The notes under the pieces: model-generated
Told to the model about the DNA's origin: nothing
The model's database searches: none
What the model saw: only the letters and a program-made list of their open reading frames with translations
Program-made: the position numbers and the translations under genes
Origin: Isoperla grammatica
Taxonomy: Eukaryota; Arthropoda; Insecta; Plecoptera; Perlodidae
Direction: 5' to 3'
NCBI GenBank assembly: GCA_945910005.1
Contig: CAMDTW010000355.1
Location: forward strand, 248,001 to 312,000
Length of the DNA stretch: 64,000 nt
In this document: positions 33,797 to 45,807 of the stretch, one piece after another
Numbering within the stretch: position 1 is the first letter of the stretch
How the letters are laid out: every line of letters begins with the position of its first letter

Positions 33797-33868
33797 GGTG
33801 GTAACGGGTCTCGAACCCCGGACCTCTTAAACACTAGTCCACGACGCTACCGCGTACGCCATGCCTCA
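33797..33868 (-). pseudogene. tRNA-like element A
   Basis: One change in the anticodon 3' stem (CCTCTTAAACAC). Confidence 0.5.
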
Positions 33869-34069
33869 CGATGGAAGTTGGATCGCTTAGACTGGTATAG
33901 ATAACACACGGCTCTCAATGTATGCATGTTACGAAACATATATGGATTTACGAACAGAAGGTTTCATTGGATTTAAAAAATATCCACGAGAATACGATCT
34001 GATAATAAAACTGCCGCCAATTAAGATATAAATTATATAAATGTGTGAAATAGGTGGAAAAAAAAAATT

Positions 34070-34141
34070 GGGGGTAATGGGTTTTGAACCCCAGACCTCA
34101 AGTATTCGAAGCTACGACGTTACCGCGTACGCCGTGCCAGC
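34070..34141 (-). pseudogene. tRNA-like element B, A-like D loop
   Basis: Has GTTACCGCG as at 17644, and five rather than six Gs at the 3' end. Confidence 0.5.
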
Positions 34142-34316
34142 CGATAGAAATTGGCTCGCTTACACTGGTAAATAACACACTGCTCTCAATGTATGCAGGT
34201 ATGAATCTCATTGTATCTCTATTCATTCTTAGTGTAATTGTAACTCCAAATATAGATAGATTTCCAAAAAGAGGCTTTCATTGGATTTAAAAAATATCCA
34301 AGAATATGATCTGATC

Positions 34317-37300
34317 GCAAGTATGAAGGTGTGACGAGAGCCACATTGGGGAGATTGTTAGGCGTTTTGATTGCAAAGAGGGCCGCAAGTATGGTGGAGT
34401 GCCGAGAGCCATATTGGGGAGATTGTAAGGCGCTTGGATTGCAAAGAGGGCCGCAAGTATGACGGAGTGACGAGAGCCACATTGGGGAGATTGTAAGGCG
34501 ATTGTTAGGCGCTCTGATTGCAAAGAGGGCCGCGAGTATGGCGGTGTGACGAGAGCCACATTGGGGAGATTGTAAGGCGCTTGGATTGCAAAGAGGGCCG
34601 CAAGAGTGACGGAGTGAAAGTGCCACCTTGGGGAGATTGTAAGGCGCTTGGATTGCAAAGAGTGCCGCAAGTATGACGGTGTGACGAGAGCCACATTGGG
34701 GAGATTGTTAGGCGCTTGGATTGCAAAGAGGGCCGCAAGTCTAACGAAATGACGAGAGCAACACTGGGGAGATTGTAAAGCGCTTGGATTAAAAAGAGGG
34801 CCGCAAGTATGGCGGTGTGACGAGAGCCACATTGGGGAGATTGTAAGGCGCTTGGATTGCAAAGAGGGCCGCAAGTATGACGAAGTGACGAGAGCCACAT
34901 TGGGGAGATTGTTAGGCGTTTTGATTGCAAAGAGGGCCGCAAGTATGGTGGAGTGACGAGAGCCATATTGGGGAGATTGTAAGGCGCTTGGATTGCAAAG
35001 AGGGCCGCAAGAATGGCGGAGTGGCGAGAGCCAACATCGGGGAGATTGTTAGGCGTTTTGATTGCAAAGAGGGCCGCAAGTATGGTGGAGTGAAGAGAGA
35101 CACATTGGAAAGATTGTTAGGCGCTTGGATTTCAAAAGAGGGCCGCGAGTATAGCGGAGTGACGAGAGCCACATTGGGGAGATGTTTGGCACTTGGATTG
35201 CAAAGAGGGCCGCAAGTATGGTGGAGTGCCGAGAGCCACATTGGGGAGATTGTAAGGCGCTTGGATTGCAAAGAGGGCCGCAAGTATGGCGGAGTGGCGA
35301 GAGCCATATTGGGGAGATTGTAAGGCGCTTGGATTGCAAAGAGGGCCGCAAGTATGGCGGAGTGGCGAGAGCCACATTGGGGAGATGTAAGGCACTTGGA
35401 TTGCAAAGAGGGCCGCAAGTATGGTGGAGTGCCGAGAGCCACATTGGGGAGATTGTTAGGCGTCTTGATTGCAAAGAGGGCCGCAGGTATGGTGGAGTGA
35501 CGAGAGTCACATCGGGGAGATTGTTAGGCGCTTGGATTAAAAAGGGGGCCGGAAGTATGAAGGTGTGACGAGAGCCAGATTGGGGAAATTGTTAGGCGTT
35601 TAGATTGCAAAGAGGGCCGCAAGTATGACGGTGTGACGAGAGCCACATTGCGGAGATTGTTAGGCGTTTTGATTGGAGCCACATCGGGGAGATTGTAAGG
35701 CGCTTGGATTGCAAAGAGGGCCGCAAGAATGGCGGAGTGGCGAGAGCCCACATCGGGGAGATTGTTAGGCGTTTTGATTGCAAAGAGGGCCGCAAGTATG
35801 GTGGAGTGACGAGAGACACATTGGGGAGATTGTTAGGCGCTTGGATTGCAAAAGAGGGCCGCGAGTATGGCGGAGTGACGAGAGCCACATTGGGGAGATG
35901 TGAGGCACTTGGATTGCAAAGAGGGCCGCAAGTATGGTGGAGTGCCGAGAGCCACATTGGGGAGATTGTAAGGCGCTTGGATTGCAAAGAGGGCCGCAAG
36001 TATGACGGTGTGACGAGAGCCACATTGGGGAGATTGTTAGGCGCTTGGATTGCAAAGAGGGCCGCAAGTCTAACGAAATGACGAGAGCAACACTGGGGAG
36101 ATTGTAAAGCGCTTGGTTTAAAAAGAGGGCCGCAAGTATGGAGGTGTGACGAGAGCCAGATTGGGGAGATTGTTAGGCGTTTTGATTGCAAAGAGGGCCG
36201 CAAGTATGACGGTGTGACGAGTGCCACATTGGGGAGATTGTAAGGCGTTTTGATTGGAGCCACATCGGGGAGATTGTAAGGCGCTCTGATTGCAAAGAGG
36301 GCCGCAAGTATGACGGAGTGACGAGAGCCACATTGGGGAGATTGTAAGGCGCTTGGATTGCAAAGAGGGCCGCAAGAGTGACGGAGTGAAAGTGCCACCT
36401 TGGGGAGATTGTAATACGCTTGGATTGCAAAGAGGGCCGCAAGAGTGACGGAGTGAAAGTGCCACCTTGGGGAGATTGTAAGGCGCTTGGATTGCAAAGA
36501 GGGCCGCAAGTATGACGGTGTGACGAGAGCCACATTGGGGAGATTGTTAGGCGCTTGGATTGCAAAGAGGGCCGAAAGTCTAACGAAATGACGAGAGCAA
36601 CACTGGGGAGATTGTTAAGCGCTTGGATTGAAAAGAGGGCCGCAAGTATGGCGGTGTGACGAGAGCCACATTGGGGAGATTGTAAGGCGCTTGGATTGCA
36701 AAGAGGGCCGCAAGTATGGCGAAGTGGCGAGAGCCACATTAGGAAGATGTTAGGCACTTGGATTGCAAAGAGGGCCGCAAGTATGGTGGAGTGATGAGAG
36801 CCACATTAGGGAGATTGTAAGGCGCTTGGATTGCAAAGAGGGCCGCAAGTATGACGGAGTGACGAGAGCCACATTGGGGAGTTTGTTAGGCGCTTGGATT
36901 GCAAAGAAGGCCGCAAGTATGACGGAATGACGAGAGCCACATTGGGGAGTTTGTAAGGCGCTTGGATTGCAAAGAGGGCCGAAGTTATGGTGGAGTGACG
37001 TGAGCCACATTGGGGAGATTGTTAGGCGCTTGGATTGCAAAGAGGGCCGCAAGTATGACGGAGTGGCGAGAGCCACATTGGGGAGATGTTAGGCACTTGG
37101 ATTGCAAAGAGTGCCGCAAGTATGGGGGATTGCCGAGAGCCACATTGGGGAGATGTTAGGCACTTGGATTGCAAAGAGGGCCGCAAGTATGGTGGAGTGC
37201 CGAGAGCCACATTGGGGAGATTGTTAGGCGTTTTGATTGCAAAGAGGGCCGCAAGTATGGTGGAGTGACGAGAGCCATATTGGGGAGATTGTAAGGCGCT

Positions 37301-37506
37301 TGGATTGCAAAGAGGGCCGCAAGTATGGCGGAGTGACGAGAGCCACATCGGGGAGATTGTGAGGCGCCTGGATTAAAAAGAGGGCCGCAAGTATGAAGGT
37401 GTGACGAGAGCCACATTGGGGAGATTGTTAGGCGTTTTGATTGCAAAGAGGGCCGCAAGTATGACGGTGTGACGAGAGCCACATTGGGGAGATTGTTAGG
37501 CGTTTT
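34317..37506. repeat. Satellite array block 15 (about 47 monomers)
   Basis: 34980-35600 duplicates 31370-31990. Two 36-bp deleted monomers lie at 35657-35692 and 36238-36273. Two successive GTGAAAGTGCC monomers at about 36355-36480 are a local one-monomer duplication. Confidence 0.97.
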
Positions 37507-37657
37507 ATTGTCAAGATAATTAACGCAAAAAAAATAAAAAAAATACAGAAACAAATTTGAACCACACGTTTTTTAGCTACGAGCGCTTGAAAAAATAATT
37601 TCCCCTTAGTAAACCCTTCTCAACTTTGCTGCTCTGAATATGGAAGAAAAAAATCGT

Positions 37658-37729
37658 GGTGGTAACGGGTCTCGAACCCCGGACCTCTAAAACACTAGTC
37701 CACGACGCTACCGCGTACGCCATGCCTCA
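37658..37729 (-). pseudogene. tRNA-like element A
   Basis: Consensus-type element A. Confidence 0.55.
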
Positions 37730-37929
37730 CTATGGAAGTTGGATCGCTAAGACTGGTATAGATAACACACGGCTCTCAATGTATGCATGCAACGAAACAT
37801 ATATGGATTTACGAACAGAAGGTTTCATTGGATTTAAAAAATATCCATGAGAATACGATCTGATAATGAAACCGCCGCAAATTGAGATATAAATTATATA
37901 AATGTGTGAAATAGGTGGAAAAAAAAATG

Positions 37930-38001
37930 GGGGGTAATGGGTTTTGAACCCCAGACCTCAAGTATTCGAAGCTACGACGTTACTGCGTACGCCGTGCCAG
38001 C
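37930..38001 (-). pseudogene. tRNA-like element B
   Basis: Consensus-type element B. Confidence 0.5.
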
Positions 38002-38176
38002 CGATAGAAATTGCCTCGCTTACACTGGTAAATAACACACTGCTTTCAATGTATGCAGGTATGAATCTCATTGAATCTCTATTCATTCTTAGTGTAATTG
38101 TAACTCCAAATATAGATAGATTTCCAAAAAGAGGTTTTCATTGGATTTAAAAAATATCCAAGAATATGATCTAATC

Positions 38177-40795
38177 GCAAGTATGAAGGTGTGACGAGAG
38201 CCACATTGGGGAGATTGTTAGGCGTTTTGATTGCAAAGAGGGCCGCAAGTATGGTGGAGTGACGAGAGCCATATTGGGGAGATTGTAAGGAGCTTGGATT
38301 GCAAAGAGGGCCGCAAGAATGGCGGAGTGGCGAGAGCCCACATCGGGGAGATTGTTAGGCGTTTTGATTTCAAAGAGGGCCGCAAGTATGGTGGAGTGAC
38401 GAGAGACACATTGGGAAGATTGTTGGGCGCTTGGATTGCAAAAGAAGGCCGCGAGTATGGCGGAGTGACGAGAGCCACATTGGGGAGATGTTAGGCACTT
38501 GGATTGCAAAGAGGGCCGCAAGTATGGTGGAGTGCCGAGAGCCACATTGGGGAGATTGTCAGGCGTTTTGATTGCAAAGAGGGCCGCAAGTATGGTGGAG
38601 TGACGAGAGCCATATTGGGGAGATTGTAAGGCGCTTGGATTGCAAAGAGGGCCGCAAGTATGGCGGAGTGGCGAGAGCCACATTGGGGAGATGTTAGGCA
38701 CTTGGATTGCAAAGAGGGCCGCAAGTATGGTGGAGTGCCGAGAGCCACATTGGGGAGATTGTTAGGCGTCTTGATTGCAAAGAGGGCCGCAAGTATGGTG
38801 GAGTGACGAGAGCCATATTGGGGAGATTGTAAGGCGCTTGGATGTCAAAGAGGGCCGCAAGTATGGCGGAGTTTCGAGAGCCACATCGGGGAGATTGTTA
38901 GGCGCTTGAATTAAAAAGAGGGCCGCAAGTATGAAGGTGTGACGAGAGCCAGATTGGGGAGATTGTTAGGCGTTTTGATTGCAAAGAGGGCCGCAAGTAT
39001 GACGGTGTGACGAGAGCCACATTGGGGAGATTGTTAGGCGTTTTGATTGGAGCCACATCGGGGAGATTGTAAGGCGCTCTGATTGCAAAGAGGGCCGCAA
39101 GTATGACGGAGTTTCGAGAGCCACATTGGGGAGATTGTAAGGCGATTGTTAGGCGCTCTGATTGCAAAGAGGGCCGCGAGTATGGCGGTGTGACGAGAGC
39201 CACATTGGGGAGATTGAAAGGCGCTTGGATTGCAAAGAGGGCCGCAAGAGTGACGGAGAAAGTGCCACCTTGGGGAGATTGTGGGGCGCTTGGATTGCAA
39301 AGAGGGCCGCAAGTATGACGGTGTGACGAGAGCAACATTGGGGAGATTGTTAGGCGCTTGGATTGCAAAGAGGGCCGCAAGTCTAACGAAATGACGAGAG
39401 CAACACTAAGGAGATTGTAAAGCGCTTGGATTGAAAAGTGGGCCGCAAGTATAGCGGTGTGACGAGAGCCACATTGGGGAGATTGTAAGGCGCTTGGATT
39501 GCAAAGAGGGCCGCAAGTATGGTGGAGTGACGAGAGCCATATTGGGGAGATTGTAAGGCGCTTGGATTGCAAAGAGGGCCGCAAGTATGACGGAGTGACG
39601 AGAGCCACATTGGGGAGATTGTAAGGCGATTGTTAGGCGCTCTGATTGCAAAGAGGGCCGCGAGTATGGCGGTGTGACGAGAGCCACATTGAAGAGATTG
39701 TAAGGCGCTTGGATTGCAAAGAGGGCCGCAAGAGTGACGGAGTGAAAGTACCACCTTGGGGAGATTGTAAGGCGCTTGGATTGCAAAGAGGGCCGCAAGT
39801 ATGACGGTGTGAGGAGAGCCACATTGGGGAGATTGTTAGGCGCTTGGATTGCAAAGAGGGCCGCAAGTCTAACGAAATGACGAGAGAAACACTGGGGAGA
39901 TTGTTAAGCGCTTGGATTGGAAAGATGGCCGCAAGTATGGCGGTGTGACGAGAGCCACATTGGGGAGATTGTAAGGCGCTTGGATTGCAAAGAGGGCCGC
40001 AAGTATGGCGAAGTGGCGAGAGCCACATTAGGGAGATGTTAGGCACTTGGATTGCAAAGAGGGCCGCAAGTATGGTGGAGTGATGAGAGCCACATTGGGG
40101 AGATTGTTAGGCGCTTGGATTGCAAAGAGGGCCGCAAGTATGACGGAGTGACGAGAGCCACATTGGGGAGTTTGTTAGGCGCTTGGATTGCAAAGAAGGC
40201 CGCAAGTATGACGGAATGACGAGAGCCACATTGGGGAGTTTGTAAGGCGCTTGGATTGCAAAGAGGGCCGCAAGTATGGTGGAGTGACGAGAGCCACATT
40301 GGGGAGATTGTTAGGCGCTTGGATTGCAAAGAGGGCCGCAAGTATGACGGAGTGGCGAGAGCCACATTGGGGAGATGTTAGGCACTTGGGTTGCAAAGAG
40401 GGCCGCAAGTATGGGGGAGTGCCGAGAGCCACATTGGGGAGATGTAAGGCACTTGGATTGCAAAGAGGGCCGCAAGTATGGTTGAGTGCCGAGAGCCACA
40501 TTGGGGAGATTGTTAGGCGTTTTGATTGCAAAGAGGGCCGCAAGTATGGTGGAGTGACGAGAGCCATATTGAGGAGATTGTAAGGCGCTTGGATTGCAAA
40601 GAGGGCCGCAAGTATGGCGGAGTGACGAGAGCCACATCGGGGAGATTGTTAGGCGCCTGGATTAAAAAGAGGGCCGCAAGTATGAAGGTGTGACGAGAGC
40701 CACATTGGGGAGATTGTTAGGCGTTTTGATTGCAAAGAGGGCCGCAAGTATGACGGTGTGACGAGAGCCACATTGGGAAGATTGTTAGGCGTTTT
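38177..40795. repeat. Satellite array block 16 (about 39 monomers)
   Basis: 36-bp deleted monomer at 39031-39066. 39560-39800 resembles 42500-42740 (offset 2940), and 40250-40580 matches 43258-43590 (offset 3008, one monomer more). Confidence 0.97.
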
Positions 40796-40946
40796 ATTGT
40801 TAAGATAATTAACGCAAAAAAAATAAAAAAAATACAGAAACAAATTTGAACCACACGTTTTTAAGCTACGAGCGCACGAAAAAATTATTTCCCCTTAGTA
40901 AACTCTTCTCCACTTTGCTGCTCTGAATATGGAAGAAAAAAATCGT

Positions 40947-41018
40947 GGTGGTAACGGGTCTCGAACCCCGGACCTCTAAAACACTAGTCCACGACGCTAC
41001 CGCGTACGCCATGCCTCA
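40947..41018 (-). pseudogene. tRNA-like element A
   Basis: Consensus-type element A. Confidence 0.55.
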
Positions 41019-41218
41019 CGATGGAAGTTGGATCGCTTAGACTGGTAAAGATAACACACGGCTCTCAATGTATGCATGTAACGAAACATATATGGATTTA
41101 CGAACAGAAGGTTTCATTGGATTTAAAAAATATCCATGAGAATACGATCTGATAATAAAACCGCCGCAAATTGAGATATAAATTATATAAATGTGTGAAA
41201 TAGGTGGGAAAAAAAATG

Positions 41219-41290
41219 GGGGGTTATGGGTTTTGAACCCCAGACCTCAAGTATTCGAAGCTACGACGTTACTGCGTACGCCGTGCCAGC
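41219..41290 (-). pseudogene. tRNA-like element B
   Basis: GGGGGTTATGGG replaces GGGGGTAATGGG, losing the innermost acceptor pair. Confidence 0.45.
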
Positions 41291-41465
41291 CGATAGAAAT
41301 TGCCTCGCTTACACTGGTAAATAACACACTGCTCTCAATGTATGCAGGTATGAATCTCATTGTATCTCTATTCATTCTTAGTGTAATTGTTACTCCAAAT
41401 ATAGATAGATTTCCAAAAAGAGGCTTTCATTGGATTTAAAAAATATCCAAGAATATGATCTGATC

Positions 41466-43803
41466 GCAAGTATGAAGGTGTGACGAGAGCCACATTGGGG
41501 ACATTGTTGGGCGTTTTGATTGCAAAGAGGGCCGCAAGTATGGTGGAGTGACGAGAGCCATATTGGGGAGATTGTAAGGCGCTTGGATTGCAAAGAGGGC
41601 CGCAAGAATGGCGGAGTGGCGAGAGCCCACATCGGGGAGATTGTTAGGCGTTTTGATTGCAAAGAGGGCCGCAAGTATGGTGGAGTGACGAGAGACACAT
41701 TGGGGAGATTGATAGGCGCTTGGAATGCAAAAGAGGGCCGCGAGTATGGCGGAGTGACGAGAGCCACATTTGGGAGATGTTAGGCACTTGGATTGCAAAG
41801 ATGGCCGCAAGTATGGTGGAGTGCCGAGAGCCACATTGGGGAGATTGTAAGGCGCTTGGATTGCAAAGAGGGCCGCAAGTATGACGGTGTGACGAGAGCC
41901 ACATTGGGGAGTTTGTTAGGCGCTTGGATTGCAAAGAGGGCCGCAAGTCTAACGAAATGACGAGAGCTACACTGGGGAGATTGTAAAGCGCTTGGATTAA
42001 AAAGAGGGCCGCAAGTATGGAGGTGTGACAAGAGCCAGATTGGGGAGATTGTTAGGCGTTTTGATTGCAAAGAGGGCCGCAAGTATGACGGTGTGACGAG
42101 AGCCACATTGAGGAGATTGTTAGGCGTTTTGATTGGAGCCACATCGGGGAGATTGTAAGGCGCTCTGATTGCAAAGAGGGCCGCAAGTATGACGGAGTGA
42201 CGAGAGCCACATTGGGGAGATTGTAAGGCGCTTGGATTGCAAAGAGGGCCGCAAGAGTGACGAAGTGAAAGTGCCACCTTGGGGAGATTGTAAGGCGCTT
42301 GGATTGCAAACCGGGCCGCAAGAGTGACGGAGTGAAAGTGCCACCTTGGGGAGATTTAAAGGCGCTTGGATTGCAAAGAGGGCCGCAAGTATGACGGTGT
42401 GACGAGAGCCACATTGGGGAGATTGTTAGGCGCTTGGATTTCAAAGAGGGCCGCAAGTATGACGGAGTGACGAGAGCCACATTGGGGAGATTGTAAGGCG
42501 CTTGGATTGCAAAGAGGGCCGCAAGTATGACGGAGTGACGAGAGCCACATTGGGGAGATTGTAAGGCGATTGTTAGGCGCTCTGATTGCAAAGAGGGCCG
42601 CGAGTATGGCGGTGTGACGAGAGCCACATTGAAGAGATTGTAAGGCGCTTGGATTGCAAAGAGGGCCGCAAGAGTGACGGAGTGAAAGTACCACCTTGGG
42701 GAGATTGTAAGGCGCTTGGATTGCAAAGAGGGCCGCAAGTATGACGGTGTGAGGAGAGCCACACTGGGGAGATTGGAAAGCGCTTGGATTGAAAAGAGGG
42801 CCGCAAGTATTGCGGTGTGACGAGAGCCACATTGGGGAGATTGTAAGGCGCTTGGATTGCAAAGAGGGCCGCAAGTATGGCGAAGTGGCGAGAGCCACAT
42901 GAGGAAGATGTTAGGCACTTGGATTGCAAAGAGGGCCGCAAGTATGGTGGAGTGATGAGAGCCACATGGGGGAGATTGTAAGGCGCTTGGATTGCAAAGA
43001 GGGCCGCAAGTATGACGGAGTGACGAGAGCCACATTGGGGAGTTTGTTAGGCGCTTTGATTGCAAAGAAGGCCGCAAGTATGACGGAATGACGAGAGCCA
43101 CATTGGGGAGATTGTTAGGCGCTTGGATTGCAAAGAGGGCCGCAAGTATGACGGAGTGACGAGAGCCACATTGGGGAGTTTGTTAGGCGCTTGGATTGCA
43201 AAGAAGGCCGCAAGTATGACGGAATGACGAGAGCCACATTGGGGAGTTTGTAAGGCGCTTGGATTGCAAAGAGGGCCGCAAGTATGGTGGAGTGACGAGA
43301 GCCACATTGGGGAGATTGTTAGGCGCTTGGATTGCAAAGAGGGCCGCAAGTATGACGGAGTGGCGAGAGCCACATTGGGGAGATGTTAGGCACTTGGATT
43401 GCAAAGAGGGCCGCAAGTATGGGGGAGTGCCGAGAGCCACATTGGGGAGATGTAAGGCACTTGGATTGCAAAGAGGGCCGCAAGTATGGTTGAGTTCCGA
43501 GAGCCACATTGGGGAGAATGTTAGGCGTTTTGATTGCAAAGAGGGCCGCAAGTATGGTGGAGTGACGAGAGCCATATTGGGGAGATTGTAAGGCGCTTGG
43601 ATTGCAAAGAGGGCCGCAAGTATGGCGGAGTGACGAGAGCCACATCGGGGAGATTGTTAGGCGCCTGGATTAAAAAGAGGGCCGCAAGTATGAAGGTGTG
43701 ACGAGAGCCACATTGGGGAGATTGTTAGGCGTTTTGATTACAAAGAGGGCCGCAAAAATGACGGTGTGACGAGAGCCACATTAGGGAGATTTTTAGGCGA
43801 TTT
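41466..43803. repeat. Satellite array block 17 (about 34 monomers)
   Basis: 36-bp deleted monomer at 42117-42152, then two tandem GTGAAAGTGCC monomers (42240-42350), the second with GCAAACCGGGCC. The end of the block is of the type seen at 40.2-40.7 and 55.6-56.1 kb. Confidence 0.97.
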
Positions 43804-43954
43804 ATTGTCAAGATAATCAATGCAAAAAAAATAAAAAAAATACAGAAACAAATTTGAACCACACGTTTTTTAGCTACGAGCGCTTGAAAAAATAATTTCC
43901 CCTTAGTAAACCCTTCTCAACTTTGCTGCTCTGAATATGGAAGAAAAAAATCGT

Positions 43955-44026
43955 GGTGGTAACGGGTCTCGAACCCCGGACCTCTAAAACACTAGTCCAC
44001 GACGCTACCGCGTACGCCATGCCTCA
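43955..44026 (-). pseudogene. tRNA-like element A
   Basis: Consensus-type element A. Confidence 0.55.
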
Positions 44027-44227
44027 CGATGGAAGTTGGATCGCTTAGACTGGTATAGATAACACACGGCTCTCAATGTATGCATGTAACGAAACATATA
44101 TGGATTAACGAACAGAAGGTTTCATTGGATTTAAAAAATATCCATGAGAATACGATCTGATAATAAAACCGCCGCAAATTGAGATATAAATTATATAAAT
44201 GTGTGAAATAGGTGGAAAAAAAAAATG

Positions 44228-44299
44228 GGGGGTAATGGGTTTTGAACCCCAGACCTCAAGTATTCGAAGCTACGACGTTACTGCGTACGCCGTGCCAGC
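44228..44299 (-). pseudogene. tRNA-like element B
   Basis: Consensus-type element B. Confidence 0.5.
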
Positions 44300-44474
44300 C
44301 GATAGAAATTGCCTCGCTTACACTGGTAAATAACACACTGCTCTCAATGTATGCAGGTATGAATCTCATTGTATCTCTATTCATTCTTAGTGTAATTGTA
44401 ACTCGAAATATAGATAGATTTCCAAAAAGAGGCTTTCATTGGATTTAAAAAATATCCAAGAATATGATCTGATC

Positions 44475-45138
44475 GCAAGTATGAAGGTGTGACGAGAGCC
44501 ACATTGGGGAGATTGTTAGGCGTTTTAATTGCAAAGAGGGCCGCAAGTATGGTGGAGTGACGAGAGCCATATTGGGGAGATTGTAAGGCACTTGGATTGC
44601 AAAGAGGGCCGCAAGAATGGCGGAGTGGCGAGAGCCCACATCGGGGAGATTGTTAGGCGTTTTGATTGCAAAGAGGGCCGCAAGTATGGTGGATGACGAG
44701 AGACACATTGGGGAGATTGTTAGGCGCTTGGATTGCAAAAGAGGGCCGCGAGTATAGCGGAGTGACGATAGCCACATTGGGGAGATGTTAGGCACTTGGA
44801 TTGCAAAGAGGGCCGCAAGTATGGTGGAGTGCCGAGAGCCACATTGGGGAGATTGTAAGGCGCTTGGATTGCAAAGAGGGCCGCAAGTATGACGGTGTGA
44901 CGAGAGCCACATTGGGGAGATTGTTTGGCGCTTGGATTGCAAAGAGGGCCGCAAGTCTAACGAAATGACGAGAGCAACACTAGGGAGATTGTAAAGCGCT
45001 TGGATTAAAAAGAGGGCCGCAAGTATGGAGGTGTGACGAGAGCCAGATTGGGGAGAGTGTTAGGCGTTTTGATTGCAAAGAGGGCCGCAAGTATGACGGT
45101 GTGACGAGAGCCACATTGGGGAGATTGTTAGGCGTTTT
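44475..45138. repeat. Satellite array block 18 (about 10 monomers)
   Basis: Short block with a one-base loss (GGTGGATGACGAG near 44690) that breaks the otherwise open frames, as expected for non-coding DNA. Confidence 0.96.
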
Positions 45139-45289
45139 ATTGTCAAGATAATTAACGCAAAAAATATAAAATAAATACAGAAACAAATTTGAACCACACG
45201 TTTTTTAGCTACGAGCGCTTGAAAAAATAATTTCCCCTTAGTAAACCCTTCTCAACTTTGCTGCTCTGAATATGGAAGAAAAAAATCGT

Positions 45290-45361
45290 GGTGGTAACGG
45301 GTCTCGAACCCCGGACCTCTAAAACACTAGTCCACGACGCTACCGCGTACGCCATGCCTCA
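45290..45361 (-). pseudogene. tRNA-like element A
   Basis: Consensus-type element A. Confidence 0.55.
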
Positions 45362-45560
45362 CGATGGAAGTTGGATCGCTTAGAGTGGTATAGATAACAT
45401 ACGGATCTCAATGTATGCATGTAACGAAACATATGGATTTACGAACAGAAGGTTTCATTGGATTTATAAAATATCCATGAGAATACGATCTGATAATAAA
45501 ACCGCCGAAAATTGAGATATAAATTATATAAATGTGTGAAATAGGTGGAAAAAAAAAATG

Positions 45561-45632
45561 GGGGGTAATGGGTTTTGAACCCCAGACCTCAAGTATTCGA
45601 AGCTACAACGTTACTGCGTACGCCGTGCCAGC
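45561..45632 (-). pseudogene. tRNA-like element B
   Basis: GCTACAACGTT replaces GCTACGACGTT at the D/anticodon stem junction, a CG to CA change. Confidence 0.5.
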
Positions 45633-45807
45633 CGATAGAAATTGCCTCGCTTACACTGGTAAATAACACACTGCTCTCAATGTATGCAGGTATGAATCTC
45701 ATTGTATCTCTATTCATTCTTAGTGTAATTGTAACTCCAAATATAGATAGATTTCCAAAAAGAGGCTTTCATTGGATTTAAAAAATATCCAAGAATATGA
45801 TCTGATC

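Larger units (their letters stand above)
33646..34316. repeat. AT-rich spacer copy 14
   Basis: One of the more diverged copies: CTCTTAAACAC, CATGTTACG, TATCCACGAG, CTGCCGCCAATTAAG, AAAATTGGGGG and ATTGGCTCGC. Confidence 0.93.
37507..38176. repeat. AT-rich spacer copy 15
   Basis: Private changes include CTCACTATGG, GATCGCTAAGAC, GCATGCAACG, ATAATGAAACC, CATTGAATCTC, AGAGGTTTTC and the right edge CTAATCGC. Confidence 0.93.
40796..41465. repeat. AT-rich spacer copy 16
   Basis: Private changes include ATTGTTAAGAT, GAGCGCACGAAAAAATT, AACTCTTCTCCAC, ACTGGTAAAG, GGTGGGAAAA and GGGTTATGGG. Confidence 0.93.
43804..44474. repeat. AT-rich spacer copy 17
   Basis: The left edge is slightly altered (TTTTAGGCGATTTATTG). 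Other private changes are GATAATCAATGC, TATGGATTAACG and GTAACTCGAAATA. Confidence 0.93.
45139..45807. repeat. AT-rich spacer copy 18
   Basis: Private changes include AAAATATAAAATAAAT, TTAGAGTGG, ACATACGGATCTC, a two-base loss in ACATATGGATT, TTTATAAAATATCC and CCGAAAATTG. Confidence 0.93.

Noticed and set aside
42052..43101. Long minus-strand open frame (349 codons) and many similar frames of 80-330 codons
   Set aside because: They are read-through of the repeat. Three 68-bp monomers equal 68 codons, so any stop-free phase stays open for long stretches in several frames on both strands. The peptides are just the monomer in three frames, starts are arbitrary, and indels break them.
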